DNA of 64,000 bases from contig CALRJS020000009.1 in assembly GCA_943367595.1 (NCBI GenBank), forward strand, positions 1-64,000, in the 5' to 3' direction. This document shows, piece after piece, positions 40,333 to 48,771 of the stretch (position 1 is its first letter; each line of letters starts with the position of its first letter). The translations under genes were made by a program, and so were the position numbers. This DNA comes from MW101C3 sp943367595 (GTDB lineage: Bacteria > Cyanobacteriota > Cyanobacteriia > PCC-6307 > Cyanobiaceae). The notes below the pieces were generated by a model that worked only from the letters and a program-made list of their open reading frames with translations, did not search any database and was not told the DNA's origin.

Positions 40333-41936
40333 GCCGCACTCCAGCTGCCGTGCAGCCCGTGGGGGATGGCCAGGGGCAGGGGAATCACCGCCTGCTCAGT
40401 GAGATCGTCAGCCCGCAGGATCACAAGGTCACTGGCCGAGCGGGCACCGTTCCAGACCACGCAGAGGATCCAGCCGTCGTCTTCCGCCGGAGCGGGCCCG
40501 CCGCCAACGGCCTGCCTGGGCACCATCAGCGGCTCGCTGACAAAGCCCCGCGGCGCCGCGCTCCACACCCAGCGTTCGCCCGAGTGCAGGTCGAGCTTCT
40601 CGATCGCCTGCAGCGGGTCGTTGCCCCGCTCCCGGTGGGTGACCGCCATCCAGGCGTAGCGGGCATCCAGCCCCACGCGGGCGGGGTTCACCATCGCGAA
40701 TTCGCAGCAGCGCTCCTCCAGCCGCTCGCTGCTCACCGTGCCGGTGGCCAGATCGATGCGGCAGCGGTGCAGCTGGCCCACCGGCAGGGTGCTGAAGTCG
40801 ACAGCACGGAAGTCGGTGTCCGGGCCGATCGTGGGGAAGTCGTCGTAGTAGATCGAATCCACCACCACCTGGCCGGCCGCACCGGCGCCGGGATCTTCGA
40901 AGGCATTGAGGTGGTGGAACACGAAGCCGGCCGGCGCCTGCACCTGCAGGGGCTCGCCTTCACCGGAGCGGGGAATCAGCCAGAACTGACCCTGCTCGCC
41001 GGGCTTGGAGGCCAGGCACTGGGCGGCCCCCTTCAGGCCGAACACCAAGCCCAGCGGGTTGAAGGCCATGGCGTTCTGCAGGAACACGGCCCAGTTGGGG
41101 GTGATCGCGAAATCGTGCAGGAAGGCGAACCCTTTGAAGCTGCGGGTCTGATCGGCCAGCAGGCGGCCACTGCCGCCCCTACCGCTGCCCTGGTGACCGC
41201 TGCTGTGATCACCGCTGGTGGCCTGACCGCTGCTGCTCTCGCCGTTGCTGGCCTGGCTGCTGGAGGCGTCGAACTCCATCAGCCGGATCGTGCTGCGGGG
41301 CCCCGCCTTCACCCCGAAGGTGACCATGCGCGGACCGCCCCGGTGACCGGGATCGAAGCGGGGGTGGGCGCTGAAGGCCTCCCCGGCGGCAAGCACGCCA
41401 TCCAACTGCTCGAGGCCGGTGGTCTCCAGTGTGTCGGGATCGAGGCCGTGGGGCAGGCTCGCCTCCCAGAGCGCCAGCAGGCGGTCGCCCAGCCGCACCA
41501 CGTGGGTGTTGGCGATGTTCTTGAGCCGCAGGTCGAAGGCATTGGCGAGGGGACCGCCGGGCTTCTGGGTACCGAACACGCCGCGGTACACGAAGCTGCC
41601 CTTCTCCTCCTCCGCCAGCCAGCCCTCGGTACGCACGAAACGGTTGGTGAGGGTGGCGGCGCCACCGTCGAAGCGCACGGCGGTGATCATGCCGTCGCCA
41701 TCAAAGGGGTGGTGCACCCACTGGCCGCCGCGCTCCAGCCGGCCCGGCCCGTTGCGGTAGAGGGTGCCGCTGAGCTCGCTGGGGATGGAGCCCTTGCTGG
41801 CGGTGAGCGGTGCCGCCGTGAGTTCGCTGCCCACGTTGCGGAACGCACTGGCCCAATCGGCGCGGGCGTAGGTGGTGGGGCTCGCGGCGGACTCCGGTGC
41901 GTCCGGATGGTCGGGGCGGCTGGCGGCCAGGGTCAT
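40329..41936 (-). CDS. Carotenoid cleavage oxygenase (RPE65 family)
   Basis: 535 residues of the seven-bladed non-heme iron family that cleaves carotenoids or apocarotenoids. Four histidines that bind iron are expected in SAHPRFDPG, LHDFAITPNW, FHHLNAFEDPG and the end AIPHGLHGSWSAA; the HHPFDGDGM block near residue 77 is also typical. A low-complexity Ser/Gly/His insertion (around residues 235-270) is unusual. I start at ATG 41936; ATG 41969 is an alternative. Substrate unknown. Confidence 0.88.
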   Translation of the reverse strand: MTLAASRPDHPDAPESAASPTTYARADWASAFRNVGSELTAAPLTASKGSIPSELSGTLYRNGPGRLERGGQWVHHPFDGDGMITAVRFDGGAATLTNRFVRTEGWLAEEEKGSFVYRGVFGTQKPGGPLANAFDLRLKNIANTHVVRLGDRLLALWEASLPHGLDPDTLETTGLEQLDGVLAAGEAFSAHPRFDPGHRGGPRMVTFGVKAGPRSTIRLMEFDASSSQASNGESSSGQATSGDHSSGHQGSGRGGSGRLLADQTRSFKGFAFLHDFAITPNWAVFLQNAMAFNPLGLVFGLKGAAQCLASKPGEQGQFWLIPRSGEGEPLQVQAPAGFVFHHLNAFEDPGAGAAGQVVVDSIYYDDFPTIGPDTDFRAVDFSTLPVGQLHRCRIDLATGTVSSERLEERCCEFAMVNPARVGLDARYAWMAVTHRERGNDPLQAIEKLDLHSGERWVWSAAPRGFVSEPLMVPRQAVGGGPAPAEDDGWILCVVWNGARSASDLVILRADDLTEQAVIPLPLAIPHGLHGSWSAA

Positions 41937-41983
41937 GAACGGGCGAGCGGACGGCGGTCCTCCCATCATCACGTAAAGGAGTG

Positions 41984-42625
41984 TTAAGCGGCGCCCGCCT
42001 GCTCCAGCACCCCCTTGCTGCTGGGTACGGCACCGGCCCGGCGCGGGTCGATCTCCACCGCCAGCCGCAGCGCCCGGGCGAAGGCCTTGAAGCAGGCCTC
42101 CACGATGTGGTGCGAGTTCAGGCCATCGAGCTGACGGATGTGCAGGGTGAGGCCGGAGTTGTTCACCACCGCCACGAAGAACTCCCGCACCAGTTCGGTG
42201 TCGTAGGTGCCGATCCGCTGGGCCGGAATCGTGAGCCCGTAGCTGAGGTGGGGGCGGCCGGAGCAATCGAGCGCCACCTGCACCAGCGCTTCATCGAGCG
42301 GCGCCACGAAATGGCCGAAGCGATGGATGCCGCGGCGGGAGCCCAGGGCCTGCGCCAGGGCCTGGCCGACGGCGATGCCCACATCCTCGTTGGTGTGGTG
42401 GTCGTCGATGTGGGTGTCGCCCTTGGCGCTGATCTCCAGGTCGAGCAGGCCATGGCTGGCCAGCTGATGCAGCATGTGATCCAGAAACGGCACGCCGGTG
42501 CTCACCTGGCAGGCACCGCTGCCATCGAGATCCAGGCGCACCCGCACATCTGTTTCCCCGGTGACCCGATGCACCACTCCGCTGCGGGCAAGGGAACCGG
42601 GAGGGGATACGGACACGCTCAACAC
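41984..42625 (-). CDS. hisB: Imidazoleglycerol-phosphate dehydratase HisB
   Basis: Dehydrates imidazoleglycerol phosphate in histidine biosynthesis, using manganese. Metal-binding histidine clusters are visible in PFLDHMLHQLASHGLLDLEI, THIDDHHTNEDVGI and HHIVEACFKAFARAL, all in the expected order. Length of 213 residues is normal. Starts at ATG 42625. It is followed after 47 bases by the carotenoid oxygenase gene. Upstream is a gap with 16-bp repeats shared with fabI. Confidence 0.95.
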   Translation of the reverse strand: MLSVSVSPPGSLARSGVVHRVTGETDVRVRLDLDGSGACQVSTGVPFLDHMLHQLASHGLLDLEISAKGDTHIDDHHTNEDVGIAVGQALAQALGSRRGIHRFGHFVAPLDEALVQVALDCSGRPHLSYGLTIPAQRIGTYDTELVREFFVAVVNNSGLTLHIRQLDGLNSHHIVEACFKAFARALRLAVEIDPRRAGAVPSSKGVLEQAGAA

Positions 42626-43010
42626 GGGCTGGACCTGGGCGAATCATGGCCGATACCGGCCACCGCACGGCTGGATCAGAGCGCCAGGGCCTGGGGGTAG
42701 AGCTCGGGGGGCGAGATGGAGAGAATCAGATCCCCCCGAGGATCCAGCCTCGTGAGACTGGGATACGTGCCGAGCGAGCGGCTCCATGGCGCCAGGAAAT
42801 GCCAGGGGTTTGGCCTTGCCAGGGTTTGGCCTTGCCGGGTCCTTCAACCCGCCTGGTGTTTGAACGTGCCAGGTGCTTGGCCTTGCCAGGCGCTTGGAAG
42901 AACCAGCTGCCTGGCCTTACCGGCGGCCTCATGAGCGCTGATGCTGCAGGCGGGCCCACGAGCCATTGTCCTGCCGGCGGCCTCACGCACGGGTGATCCC
43001 TCCGGGCAGC
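42626..43010. other. 385-base gap upstream of hisB with 16-bp repeats
   Basis: Between fabI (stop) and hisB (start), both on the minus strand. It contains the repeats at 42808-42890; no frame looks coding and no RNA is evident. Confidence 0.5.
42808..42890. repeat. Four 16-bp units of GTTTGGCCTTGCCAGG type
   Basis: Units begin at 42808, 42824, 42858 and 42875. The first two are tandem and differ at one base; the third and fourth keep most positions. The sequence contains the TTGGCCTTGCCAGG core. It ends about 180 bases upstream of hisB. Confidence 0.82.
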
Positions 43011-43793
43011 TCACATGCCGTTGATGCAGTAGCCGGCATCCACGTAGATCACCTGACCGGTGATGCCGCTGGCCAGCGGGCTGGCCAGGAAGGCGGCGGT
43101 GCTGCCCACCTCGTCCTGGGTGACGGTGCGCCGCAGCGGGGCCTTCTCCTCCACGTTGTGGATCATCTCGTGAATGCCGCCGATGGCGGAGCTGGCCAGG
43201 GTGCGGATCGGGCCGGCGCTGATGGCGTTCACCCGCACCTGTTTGTCGGGGCCCAGTTCGGCGGCCAGGTAGCGCACCGAGGCCTCGAGGGCTGCTTTGG
43301 CCACCCCCATCACGTTGTAGTTGGGGATCGCCCGCTCGGCGCCCAGGTAGCTGAGCGTGATCACGCTGGCACCGGGGTTGAACAGGGGCTTGGCGTAGCG
43401 GCAGAGCGGCGCGAGCGAATAGGCGCTCACCTCCAGCGCCCGGCCGAAGCCTTCGGGGGTGATGGCGCTGTAGTCGCCCACCAGCTCCTCCTTGCCGGCG
43501 AAGGCCAGGCAGTGGATCAGCACATCGAGGCTGCCCCACTGCTGCTGGATCGCGGCGAAGGCGGCTTCGATCTGCTCGGGGATCTGCACGTTGAGCGGCA
43601 GAACCAGGCTGGGGGCCAGCGGGGCCGTGAGCTCACGCACCTTGCCCTCGAAGCGGCCCTTGTCGTCGGGCAGGTAGGTGACCGCCAGCTCGCAGCCCGC
43701 CGCGGCCAGCTGCTGAGCGATGCCCCAGGCGATCGAGCGGTTGTTGGCGATGCCGGTGACCAGGGCCTTCTTGCCGCGCAGATCGAGAAGCAT
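43011..43793 (-). CDS. fabI: Enoyl-ACP reductase FabI
   Basis: NADH-dependent enoyl-acyl carrier protein reductase of fatty-acid synthesis. Start at ATG 43793 gives MLLDLRGKKALVTGIANNRS, the FabI N-terminus; longer frames are background. The catalytic tyrosine/lysine pair is in NYNVMGVAKAALEASVRYLA (Y-x6-K), with the second tyrosine in LSYLGAERAIPN. Length of 260 residues is normal. It is divergent from the photolyase-like gene with a 68-base gap. Confidence 0.95.
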   Translation of the reverse strand: MLLDLRGKKALVTGIANNRSIAWGIAQQLAAAGCELAVTYLPDDKGRFEGKVRELTAPLAPSLVLPLNVQIPEQIEAAFAAIQQQWGSLDVLIHCLAFAGKEELVGDYSAITPEGFGRALEVSAYSLAPLCRYAKPLFNPGASVITLSYLGAERAIPNYNVMGVAKAALEASVRYLAAELGPDKQVRVNAISAGPIRTLASSAIGGIHEMIHNVEEKAPLRRTVTQDEVGSTAAFLASPLASGITGQVIYVDAGYCINGM

Positions 43794-43861
43794 GTCCGGG
43801 GAGCGAGCTGGCAGGGATTCTCCCGCAGCGCTGGCGCCCTGCCCGCGCCACGATCGGTGCC

Positions 43862-45355
43862 ATGGAGCCCGCTGTCCCCCTCGCCTGGCCGCCTGCCGCC
43901 GGCGATCTGCCCCGCACCTTCGCCGCTCGGCACGACCTGGCCGGCGAGCTGCAGGCCCGCTTCGGCATGCAACCGGCCGCCCCGGACACCGCAGACGCCC
44001 CACCGCTGAGCCCGCTGCGCGGTGGCCGGGCAGCGGCGCTGGCCGAGCTGGCAGCGATCGACCCGGTGGCCTACGCCGCCAGCCGCAACCATCTCGATGG
44101 CGCCGTGACCCGCCTCTCCCCCTACATCCGCCACGGGGTGCTCACCCTGGCGGAGGTGCGGCAGGCGGTGTTCGCTGCCCTGACCGCCCGGGGGCTGGGG
44201 CGCAGCGCCGGCGAAAAGCTGATCAACGAGCTCGGCTGGCGGGACTACTGGCAGCGCGTCTGGCAGCAGCTGGGCGAGGGCATCTGGGACGACCGCGAGC
44301 GGGGCGCCAGCGGCCTGCCGCCCACGGCCTACCGCCAAGACCTGCCCGAGGACATCGCCGGCGGCAGCACCGGCCTGGCCTGCATCGATGCCTTTCGCCA
44401 CCAGCTGGTGCATGAGGGCTGGCTGCACAACCATGCCCGGATGTGGCTGGCGGCCTACCTGGTGCACTGGCGGCGGGTGCGCTGGCAGACCGGCGCCCGC
44501 TGGTTCCTGCGCCACCTGCTCGACGGCGATCCGGCCAGCAACAACCTCAGCTGGCAATGGGTGGCCGGCACCTTCAGCGCCAAGCCCTACCTGTTCAACC
44601 GCGCCAACCTGGAGCGCTTCAGCAGCGGCCGCTTCTGCCGCGCCTGCCCGAAGGCGCAGGCCGGTGGCGCCGGCCGGCCGGGTGGCTGCCCGTTCGAGGC
44701 CAGCTACGAACGGCTGGGCGAGCAGCTGTTCCGCAACGAGGCGCCGCTCAGCCCGCCGGAGCCGCCGCTGCAGGACCAGACCCAGAGCCAGACCCATACC
44801 CAGCCCCCGGTCCAGTCCCCACCGGTCAGCCGCGCGCCAGACAGCGCGCCAGACAGCCAGCCCTGGCGAGCCGCCGCCGCTCCAACCGGCCGCCTGCAAC
44901 GGCCGGTGCTCTGGATCCACGGCGAGGCGCTGGGGCCGGCCAACCCCGCGTTGCGCGCCCATCCCGACCGACCGGCCCTGTTCGTGTTCGACCGGCCCCT
45001 GATCGAGGGAAGCGCCGGCCAGGGCCCGGCGATCAGCCTCAAGCGGCTCGGCTTCCTCTACGAATGCCTGCTGGATCTTCCGGTGGCGCTCCGGGACGGA
45101 GCTGTGGCGGAGGAGTTGCTCGCTTTCGCCGCCCGCCATGGCGCCGACGGGGTGGTCACCAGCCGGGCGGTGGATCCCCGCTTTGCGGCACTTTCAGCCA
45201 CGATCGGCGCCGCCCTGCCGCTGCAGGTGCTGGAGCCCGAGCCTTTCGTGCAGCTGGAGGGCCCCGTGGACCTGCGGCGCTTCAGCCGCTACTGGAAGCA
45301 GGCCGAGCGGGCGGTCTGGGCCGGTTTCGAGGGGCCACGCCCCAGCGCCGCTTGA
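43862..45355 (+). CDS. Photolyase/cryptochrome-related FAD-binding protein with inverted domain order
   Basis: 497 residues. Residues ~75-250 match the C-terminal FAD-binding core of photolyases: INELGWRDYWQ, LHNHARMWLAAYLVHW, LLDGDPASNNLSWQW and KPYLFNRANLERFSSG. A C259-x2-C262...C276 group (FCRACPKA, GGCPFEASYERL) follows. After a Gln/Pro/Thr linker, residues ~345-485 form an alpha/beta part (RPVLWIHGEALGPANPAL, FLYECLLDL, DGVVTSRAVDPRF) like the N-terminal photolyase antenna domain. DNA repair activity is uncertain. Its stop overlaps the TTG of the next gene. Confidence 0.78.
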   Translation: MEPAVPLAWPPAAGDLPRTFAARHDLAGELQARFGMQPAAPDTADAPPLSPLRGGRAAALAELAAIDPVAYAASRNHLDGAVTRLSPYIRHGVLTLAEVRQAVFAALTARGLGRSAGEKLINELGWRDYWQRVWQQLGEGIWDDRERGASGLPPTAYRQDLPEDIAGGSTGLACIDAFRHQLVHEGWLHNHARMWLAAYLVHWRRVRWQTGARWFLRHLLDGDPASNNLSWQWVAGTFSAKPYLFNRANLERFSSGRFCRACPKAQAGGAGRPGGCPFEASYERLGEQLFRNEAPLSPPEPPLQDQTQSQTHTQPPVQSPPVSRAPDSAPDSQPWRAAAAPTGRLQRPVLWIHGEALGPANPALRAHPDRPALFVFDRPLIEGSAGQGPAISLKRLGFLYECLLDLPVALRDGAVAEELLAFAARHGADGVVTSRAVDPRFAALSATIGAALPLQVLEPEPFVQLEGPVDLRRFSRYWKQAERAVWAGFEGPRPSAA

Positions 45356-46107
45356 GCGCGCCTGCACCACTGCCGCTGCGGGCCTGGCCCCCCGCCGATC
45401 ACCTGGAGCCCGGCTGGCTCGACCCGAGCCCGTCGGCACCACCGGCCCTCTGGTGCATCGACCGGCGCTCGCCGGCTGTGGCCGCCGCCCTGCCCGCCCT
45501 GCCGCCGCTGCTCACCGTGCCGGAGCGGGAGCGGTGGCAGCGGCTGCGCCGCTCCGGCGATCAGGAACGCTTCCTTCTGGGCCGGGGCGCCCTGCGGCAG
45601 TTGCTGGCCGCCTGCCTGGATCACCCCGCCGGCGAGATCGAGCTGGTCACCAACCGCCACGGCAAGCCACAGCTGCCGCCCGCACCAGCGCGGCCCGGCC
45701 CGGCGCTGGGCCCGGGCGTGGCGCAGTTCAACGTCGCCCACTCCGGAGAGCTGGTGCTGCTGGCCTTCCATGGCTGCCAGCCGGTGGGCATCGATGTGGA
45801 ACAGCAGCGGCCACTGCCGGCCTGGCCGGCGATCGCGCGCCGCTGCTTTCCCAGCGCCCTGGTGGCTGAACTTGAAGCCCTGCCCGCTGAAGCGGGCCGC
45901 CGCGAATTCTTTCGCCACTGGTGCCGCCTGGAGGCGCGTCTGAAGGCCGGTGGCACCGGCCTGGCGGCCACGGGGCCGAGCCTGGCCGATGGCGCCGCCG
46001 ATGGCGCGGCCACGGACTCGCTGGCCTGCAGGGATCTGCTGCTGCCGGCGGGCTACAGCGGGGCTGTGGCCCTGGCCCGCTTCGAGGTCCACGGGGCCAG
46101 GGGATAG
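45352..46107 (+). CDS. 4'-phosphopantetheinyl transferase (Sfp type)
   Basis: Transfers the phosphopantetheine arm from CoA to carrier proteins. The family core is RFLLGRGALRQLLAACL, then FNVAHSGELVLLAF and VGIDVEQQRPL (magnesium-binding Asp/Glu), and FFRHWCRLEARLKAGGTGL, with the expected WxxKEAxxK-like segment altered to WCRLEARLK. I start at TTG 45352, which overlaps the previous TGA (TTGA) and gives 251 residues. Likely substrate is the fatty-acid ACP, as in cyanobacteria with a single such gene; no peptide synthetase is nearby. Confidence 0.85.
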   Translation: MSAPAPLPLRAWPPADHLEPGWLDPSPSAPPALWCIDRRSPAVAAALPALPPLLTVPERERWQRLRRSGDQERFLLGRGALRQLLAACLDHPAGEIELVTNRHGKPQLPPAPARPGPALGPGVAQFNVAHSGELVLLAFHGCQPVGIDVEQQRPLPAWPAIARRCFPSALVAELEALPAEAGRREFFRHWCRLEARLKAGGTGLAATGPSLADGAADGAATDSLACRDLLLPAGYSGAVALARFEVHGARG

Positions 46108-46111
46108 GGGG

Positions 46112-46765
46112 CTACGGCTCAGCCTCCGGGGCTGCAGAGGGTGCCGGGGCGCCGGCGCCGGCCCCCTCCTCCAGCGCTTCCTCACGGGCCCGCACCTCGC
46201 TCGGATCGGGCAGCAGATCCTCCTCCTGCAGCATCGGGAAGCTCTCCTGCTTCACCTGGTCCGCGCGGCGGGGCGGCTCGGTCCACTCCCAGCGGCTGCG
46301 CGGGGCGCGCGCCTGGCAGAGCGCCTCCAGTTCGCGCTGCAGCGCCCGGCGCACATCGCCGCGCGCCACCACCTCAAAGAACTCCTGGCGGGTCGCCAGG
46401 CCGGAGCTGAACGGCGCGCTGCCGTTGCCGTTGAACAGACGGGGCGGGTCCGGCAACCAGCGCGGCCGGCAGACCCCCCGCTGGCGGGTGTCGGTCTCGA
46501 GCCACAGGTGCACACCGAAGCCATCGGGCTGATTCACCACCGCCAGGCCGTCGTGGGGCTGACGGCGCTGCAGGGGGAAGATCCGCCAGCTGGCCCTGTT
46601 GGTGGCGGGAACACAACTCGCCAGCAGGGAAGACGTCACCAACAACGTCACCACCACTAGCGCCAACGGCCGCAGCAAGGGGCGCCTTGGCGACCAGCGC
46701 GCCGCTTTCAGCCACGCCGGCAGCGCCACGAGACGGCGCCATGAGGACAAGCGCCATGAAGACAT
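46112..46765 (-). CDS. Lipoprotein-like protein of unknown function
   Basis: Start at ATG 46765 gives a basic region (SSWRLSSWRRLV, AARWSPRRP), a hydrophobic segment (LALVVVTLLVTSSL) and a lipobox LASC, so it is probably lipidated. The mature part includes RIFPLQRRQPHDGLAVVNQ and HLWLETDTRQRGVCRPRW, with a C-terminal acidic/Ala-Pro-rich tail. A start at 46837 is possible. No family recognised. It is convergent with the PPTase gene, with a 4-base gap. Confidence 0.6.
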   Translation of the reverse strand: MSSWRLSSWRRLVALPAWLKAARWSPRRPLLRPLALVVVTLLVTSSLLASCVPATNRASWRIFPLQRRQPHDGLAVVNQPDGFGVHLWLETDTRQRGVCRPRWLPDPPRLFNGNGSAPFSSGLATRQEFFEVVARGDVRRALQRELEALCQARAPRSRWEWTEPPRRADQVKQESFPMLQEEDLLPDPSEVRAREEALEEGAGAGAPAPSAAPEAEP

Positions 46766-46871
46766 CGGGAGGCTCACGCAGGCGAACCGGGGGGCGCCGA
46801 TCCTGCCCCAGTGGCGGCGCCGGCGCGGACGCCACAATCACAGCGGAAGTCCCGCCGCGGAGCCTGGCGCC

Positions 46872-47447
46872 ATGGCCCTCACCCCCTCCACGATGCTGCC
46901 GCTGGGCACGGCCCTGCCCCCGTTCCAGCTCGCCGATCTCGATGGCCGCGTCCACGACAGCGCCGCCCTGCCGCCCCAGCCGCTGCTGGTGCTGTTCCTC
47001 TGCGCCCACTGTCCGTTCGTGAAGCACATCGAGCCGGAGCTCACGCGGCTCGAGCGCGACTACAGCAACCGGGTGGTGATCCTGGCGATCGCCAGCAACA
47101 GCGTCCGCACCCACCCCGAGAACGGCCCGGAGGGGCTGAACGACCAACGCCGGCGGCACGGCTGGCGCTTCCCCTACCTGCTGGACAGCGACCAGAACGT
47201 GGCTCGGGCCTTCCACGCCGCCTGTACCCCCGACCTCTATCTGTTCGGCGCAGGCCACCGGCTCGTTTATCGCGGCCAGCTCGATGCCAGCCGCCCGGGA
47301 ACGGGCCAGGCCGCGGACGGCAGCAGCCTGCGAGAGGCGCTCAATGCGGTGCTTGCCGGCCAGACTCCTGACCCCGATCAGCGGCCCGCCATCGGCTGCA
47401 ACATCAAGTGGCACCCTGGCCAGGCGCCCCCTGGAACCGACGGCTGA
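46872..47447 (+). CDS. Thioredoxin-fold protein (AhpC/TSA-like)
   Basis: 191 residues. Start at ATG 46872 places the redox motif C44-x2-C47 (LFLCAHCPFVKHIEPEL) properly; longer frames upstream are background. Next features are VILAIASNSVRTHPEN, YLLDSDQNVARAFHAACTPD and the C-terminal AIGCNIKWHPG, which is a hallmark of a widespread peroxiredoxin-like subgroup. Probably thiol-disulfide exchange or peroxide reduction. It is divergent from the lipoprotein gene and 19 bases before the aminotransferase gene. Confidence 0.85.
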   Translation: MALTPSTMLPLGTALPPFQLADLDGRVHDSAALPPQPLLVLFLCAHCPFVKHIEPELTRLERDYSNRVVILAIASNSVRTHPENGPEGLNDQRRRHGWRFPYLLDSDQNVARAFHAACTPDLYLFGAGHRLVYRGQLDASRPGTGQAADGSSLREALNAVLAGQTPDPDQRPAIGCNIKWHPGQAPPGTDG

Positions 47448-47466
47448 GGGGATTAAGGTTGCCCGC

Positions 47467-48711
47467 ATGCAGGTGCCCCCCTTCGATCTCACCGAGCAAC
47501 TTCATCAGCTTGGTGAAGGCCTCGAAGACGCCGTTCTGCAGGTGTTGCGCAGCGGCCAGTACATCGGGGGGGCCAGGATTGCCGCCTTCGAGCAACAGTT
47601 CGCCGCTGTCTGCGCCAGCCCCCACGCCATCGGCTGCAACAGCGGCACCGACGCTCTGGTGCTGGCCCTCCGAGGCCTGGGGATCGGTCCTGGCGATGAG
47701 GTCATCACCAGTTCGTTCAGCTTCTTCGCCACCGCCGAAGCGATCAGCAGCGTGGGCGCCACGCCGGTGTTCGTGGATGTGGAGGAAAGCTCCTATCTGA
47801 TCGATCTCGACCGGATCGAGGCGGCGATCACGCCCGCCACCCGTGCCCTGATGCCGGTGCACCTGTTTGGCCGTCCGGTCGACATGGAGCGGATCACCGC
47901 GATCGCCGCAGTGCATGGCCTGAAGGTGATCGAAGACTGCGCCCAGGCCACCGGCGCCAGCTGGGCGGGGCAACCGGTGGGCAGCTGGGGCGACGCGGGC
48001 TGCTTCAGCTTCTTCCCCACCAAGAACCTCGGTGGTGCCGGTGATGGCGGCGCTGTGCTCTGCAGCGACCCCGAGCTGGCCCAGCGCATCCGCGAGCTGG
48101 CCGTGCACGGCATGCCGGAGCGCTACCTGCACACCTCACTGGGCTACAACAGCCGCCTCGACGCTCTCCAGGCCACGGTGCTGGCCGTGAAGCTGCCCCA
48201 TCTGGAGCGCTGGATCGAGCGCCGCCGCCAGCTGGCCGCCACCTACCAGCAAGAGCTGGCGGGACTGGCCGGAATCACCCTGCCCGAGCCCGGGCCCGAG
48301 GGGCACAGCTGGAACCAGTTCGTGGTGCGCGTCCCGTTCTGCCCGGCGGGTGCAAGCAGCTGCGGCGGCAGCTGCGCCCCCTCCAGCAACAGCGCCACCT
48401 ACGGCCTGCCTGAAAGCTGCTGCCGCGACTGGCTGAAGCAGGAGCTGGCCGTCGCCGGCGTCAACACGATCATTTACTACCCGATTCCGATTCACCGCCA
48501 GCCGGCCTACGCCCAGCTGGGCTACGGCCCCGGCAGCCTGCCGGCCACCGAACGGCTCACCTCCCAGGTGCTCAGCCTGCCGATCTTCCCCGAACTCACC
48601 GCCGAGCAGCAGCAAGCGGTGATCACAGCCCTGCGCCAGCTGGCAGGCACGTCAGCGGCCCCAGTGGCCGCCACTGCCTCTGCCGAGTCGCGCGCTCAGG
48701 TGCGGGTCTGA
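47467..48711 (+). CDS. DegT/DnrJ/EryC1/StrS-family PLP aminotransferase
   Basis: PLP-dependent transaminase acting on nucleotide keto-sugars, used to make amino sugars for surface polysaccharides. The PLP lysine is in FSFFPTKNLGGAGDGGAVL, with AIGCNSGTDALVLALRGLGI and DCAQATGASW as other cofactor contacts. Start ATG 47467, 414 residues. An unusual insertion with five cysteines (after VVRVPF: CPAGASSCGGSCAPSS and ending PESCCRDW) interrupts the conserved C-terminal part. The end (SAAPVAATASAESRAQV) is a low-complexity tail. Confidence 0.9.
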   Translation: MQVPPFDLTEQLHQLGEGLEDAVLQVLRSGQYIGGARIAAFEQQFAAVCASPHAIGCNSGTDALVLALRGLGIGPGDEVITSSFSFFATAEAISSVGATPVFVDVEESSYLIDLDRIEAAITPATRALMPVHLFGRPVDMERITAIAAVHGLKVIEDCAQATGASWAGQPVGSWGDAGCFSFFPTKNLGGAGDGGAVLCSDPELAQRIRELAVHGMPERYLHTSLGYNSRLDALQATVLAVKLPHLERWIERRRQLAATYQQELAGLAGITLPEPGPEGHSWNQFVVRVPFCPAGASSCGGSCAPSSNSATYGLPESCCRDWLKQELAVAGVNTIIYYPIPIHRQPAYAQLGYGPGSLPATERLTSQVLSLPIFPELTAEQQQAVITALRQLAGTSAAPVAATASAESRAQVRV

Positions 48712-48771
48712 GCAAGGCACCGCCCTGCTCCCCCACCCAGTGCCCCAGCACCAGCAAGCGCAGCCAACGAT

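Noticed and set aside
40272..41987. 571-residue open frame antisense to the carotenoid oxygenase
   Set aside because: Composition is His/Gly/Gln/Ala-rich without domains; it mirrors a well-supported gene and arises from high GC content.
39630..46107. Lanthipeptide or peptide-synthetase biosynthetic cluster (Nif11-like gene plus phosphopantetheinyl transferase)
   Set aside because: No modifying enzyme, synthetase or exporter lies between them; the transferase is more simply explained by fatty-acid ACP activation near fabI.
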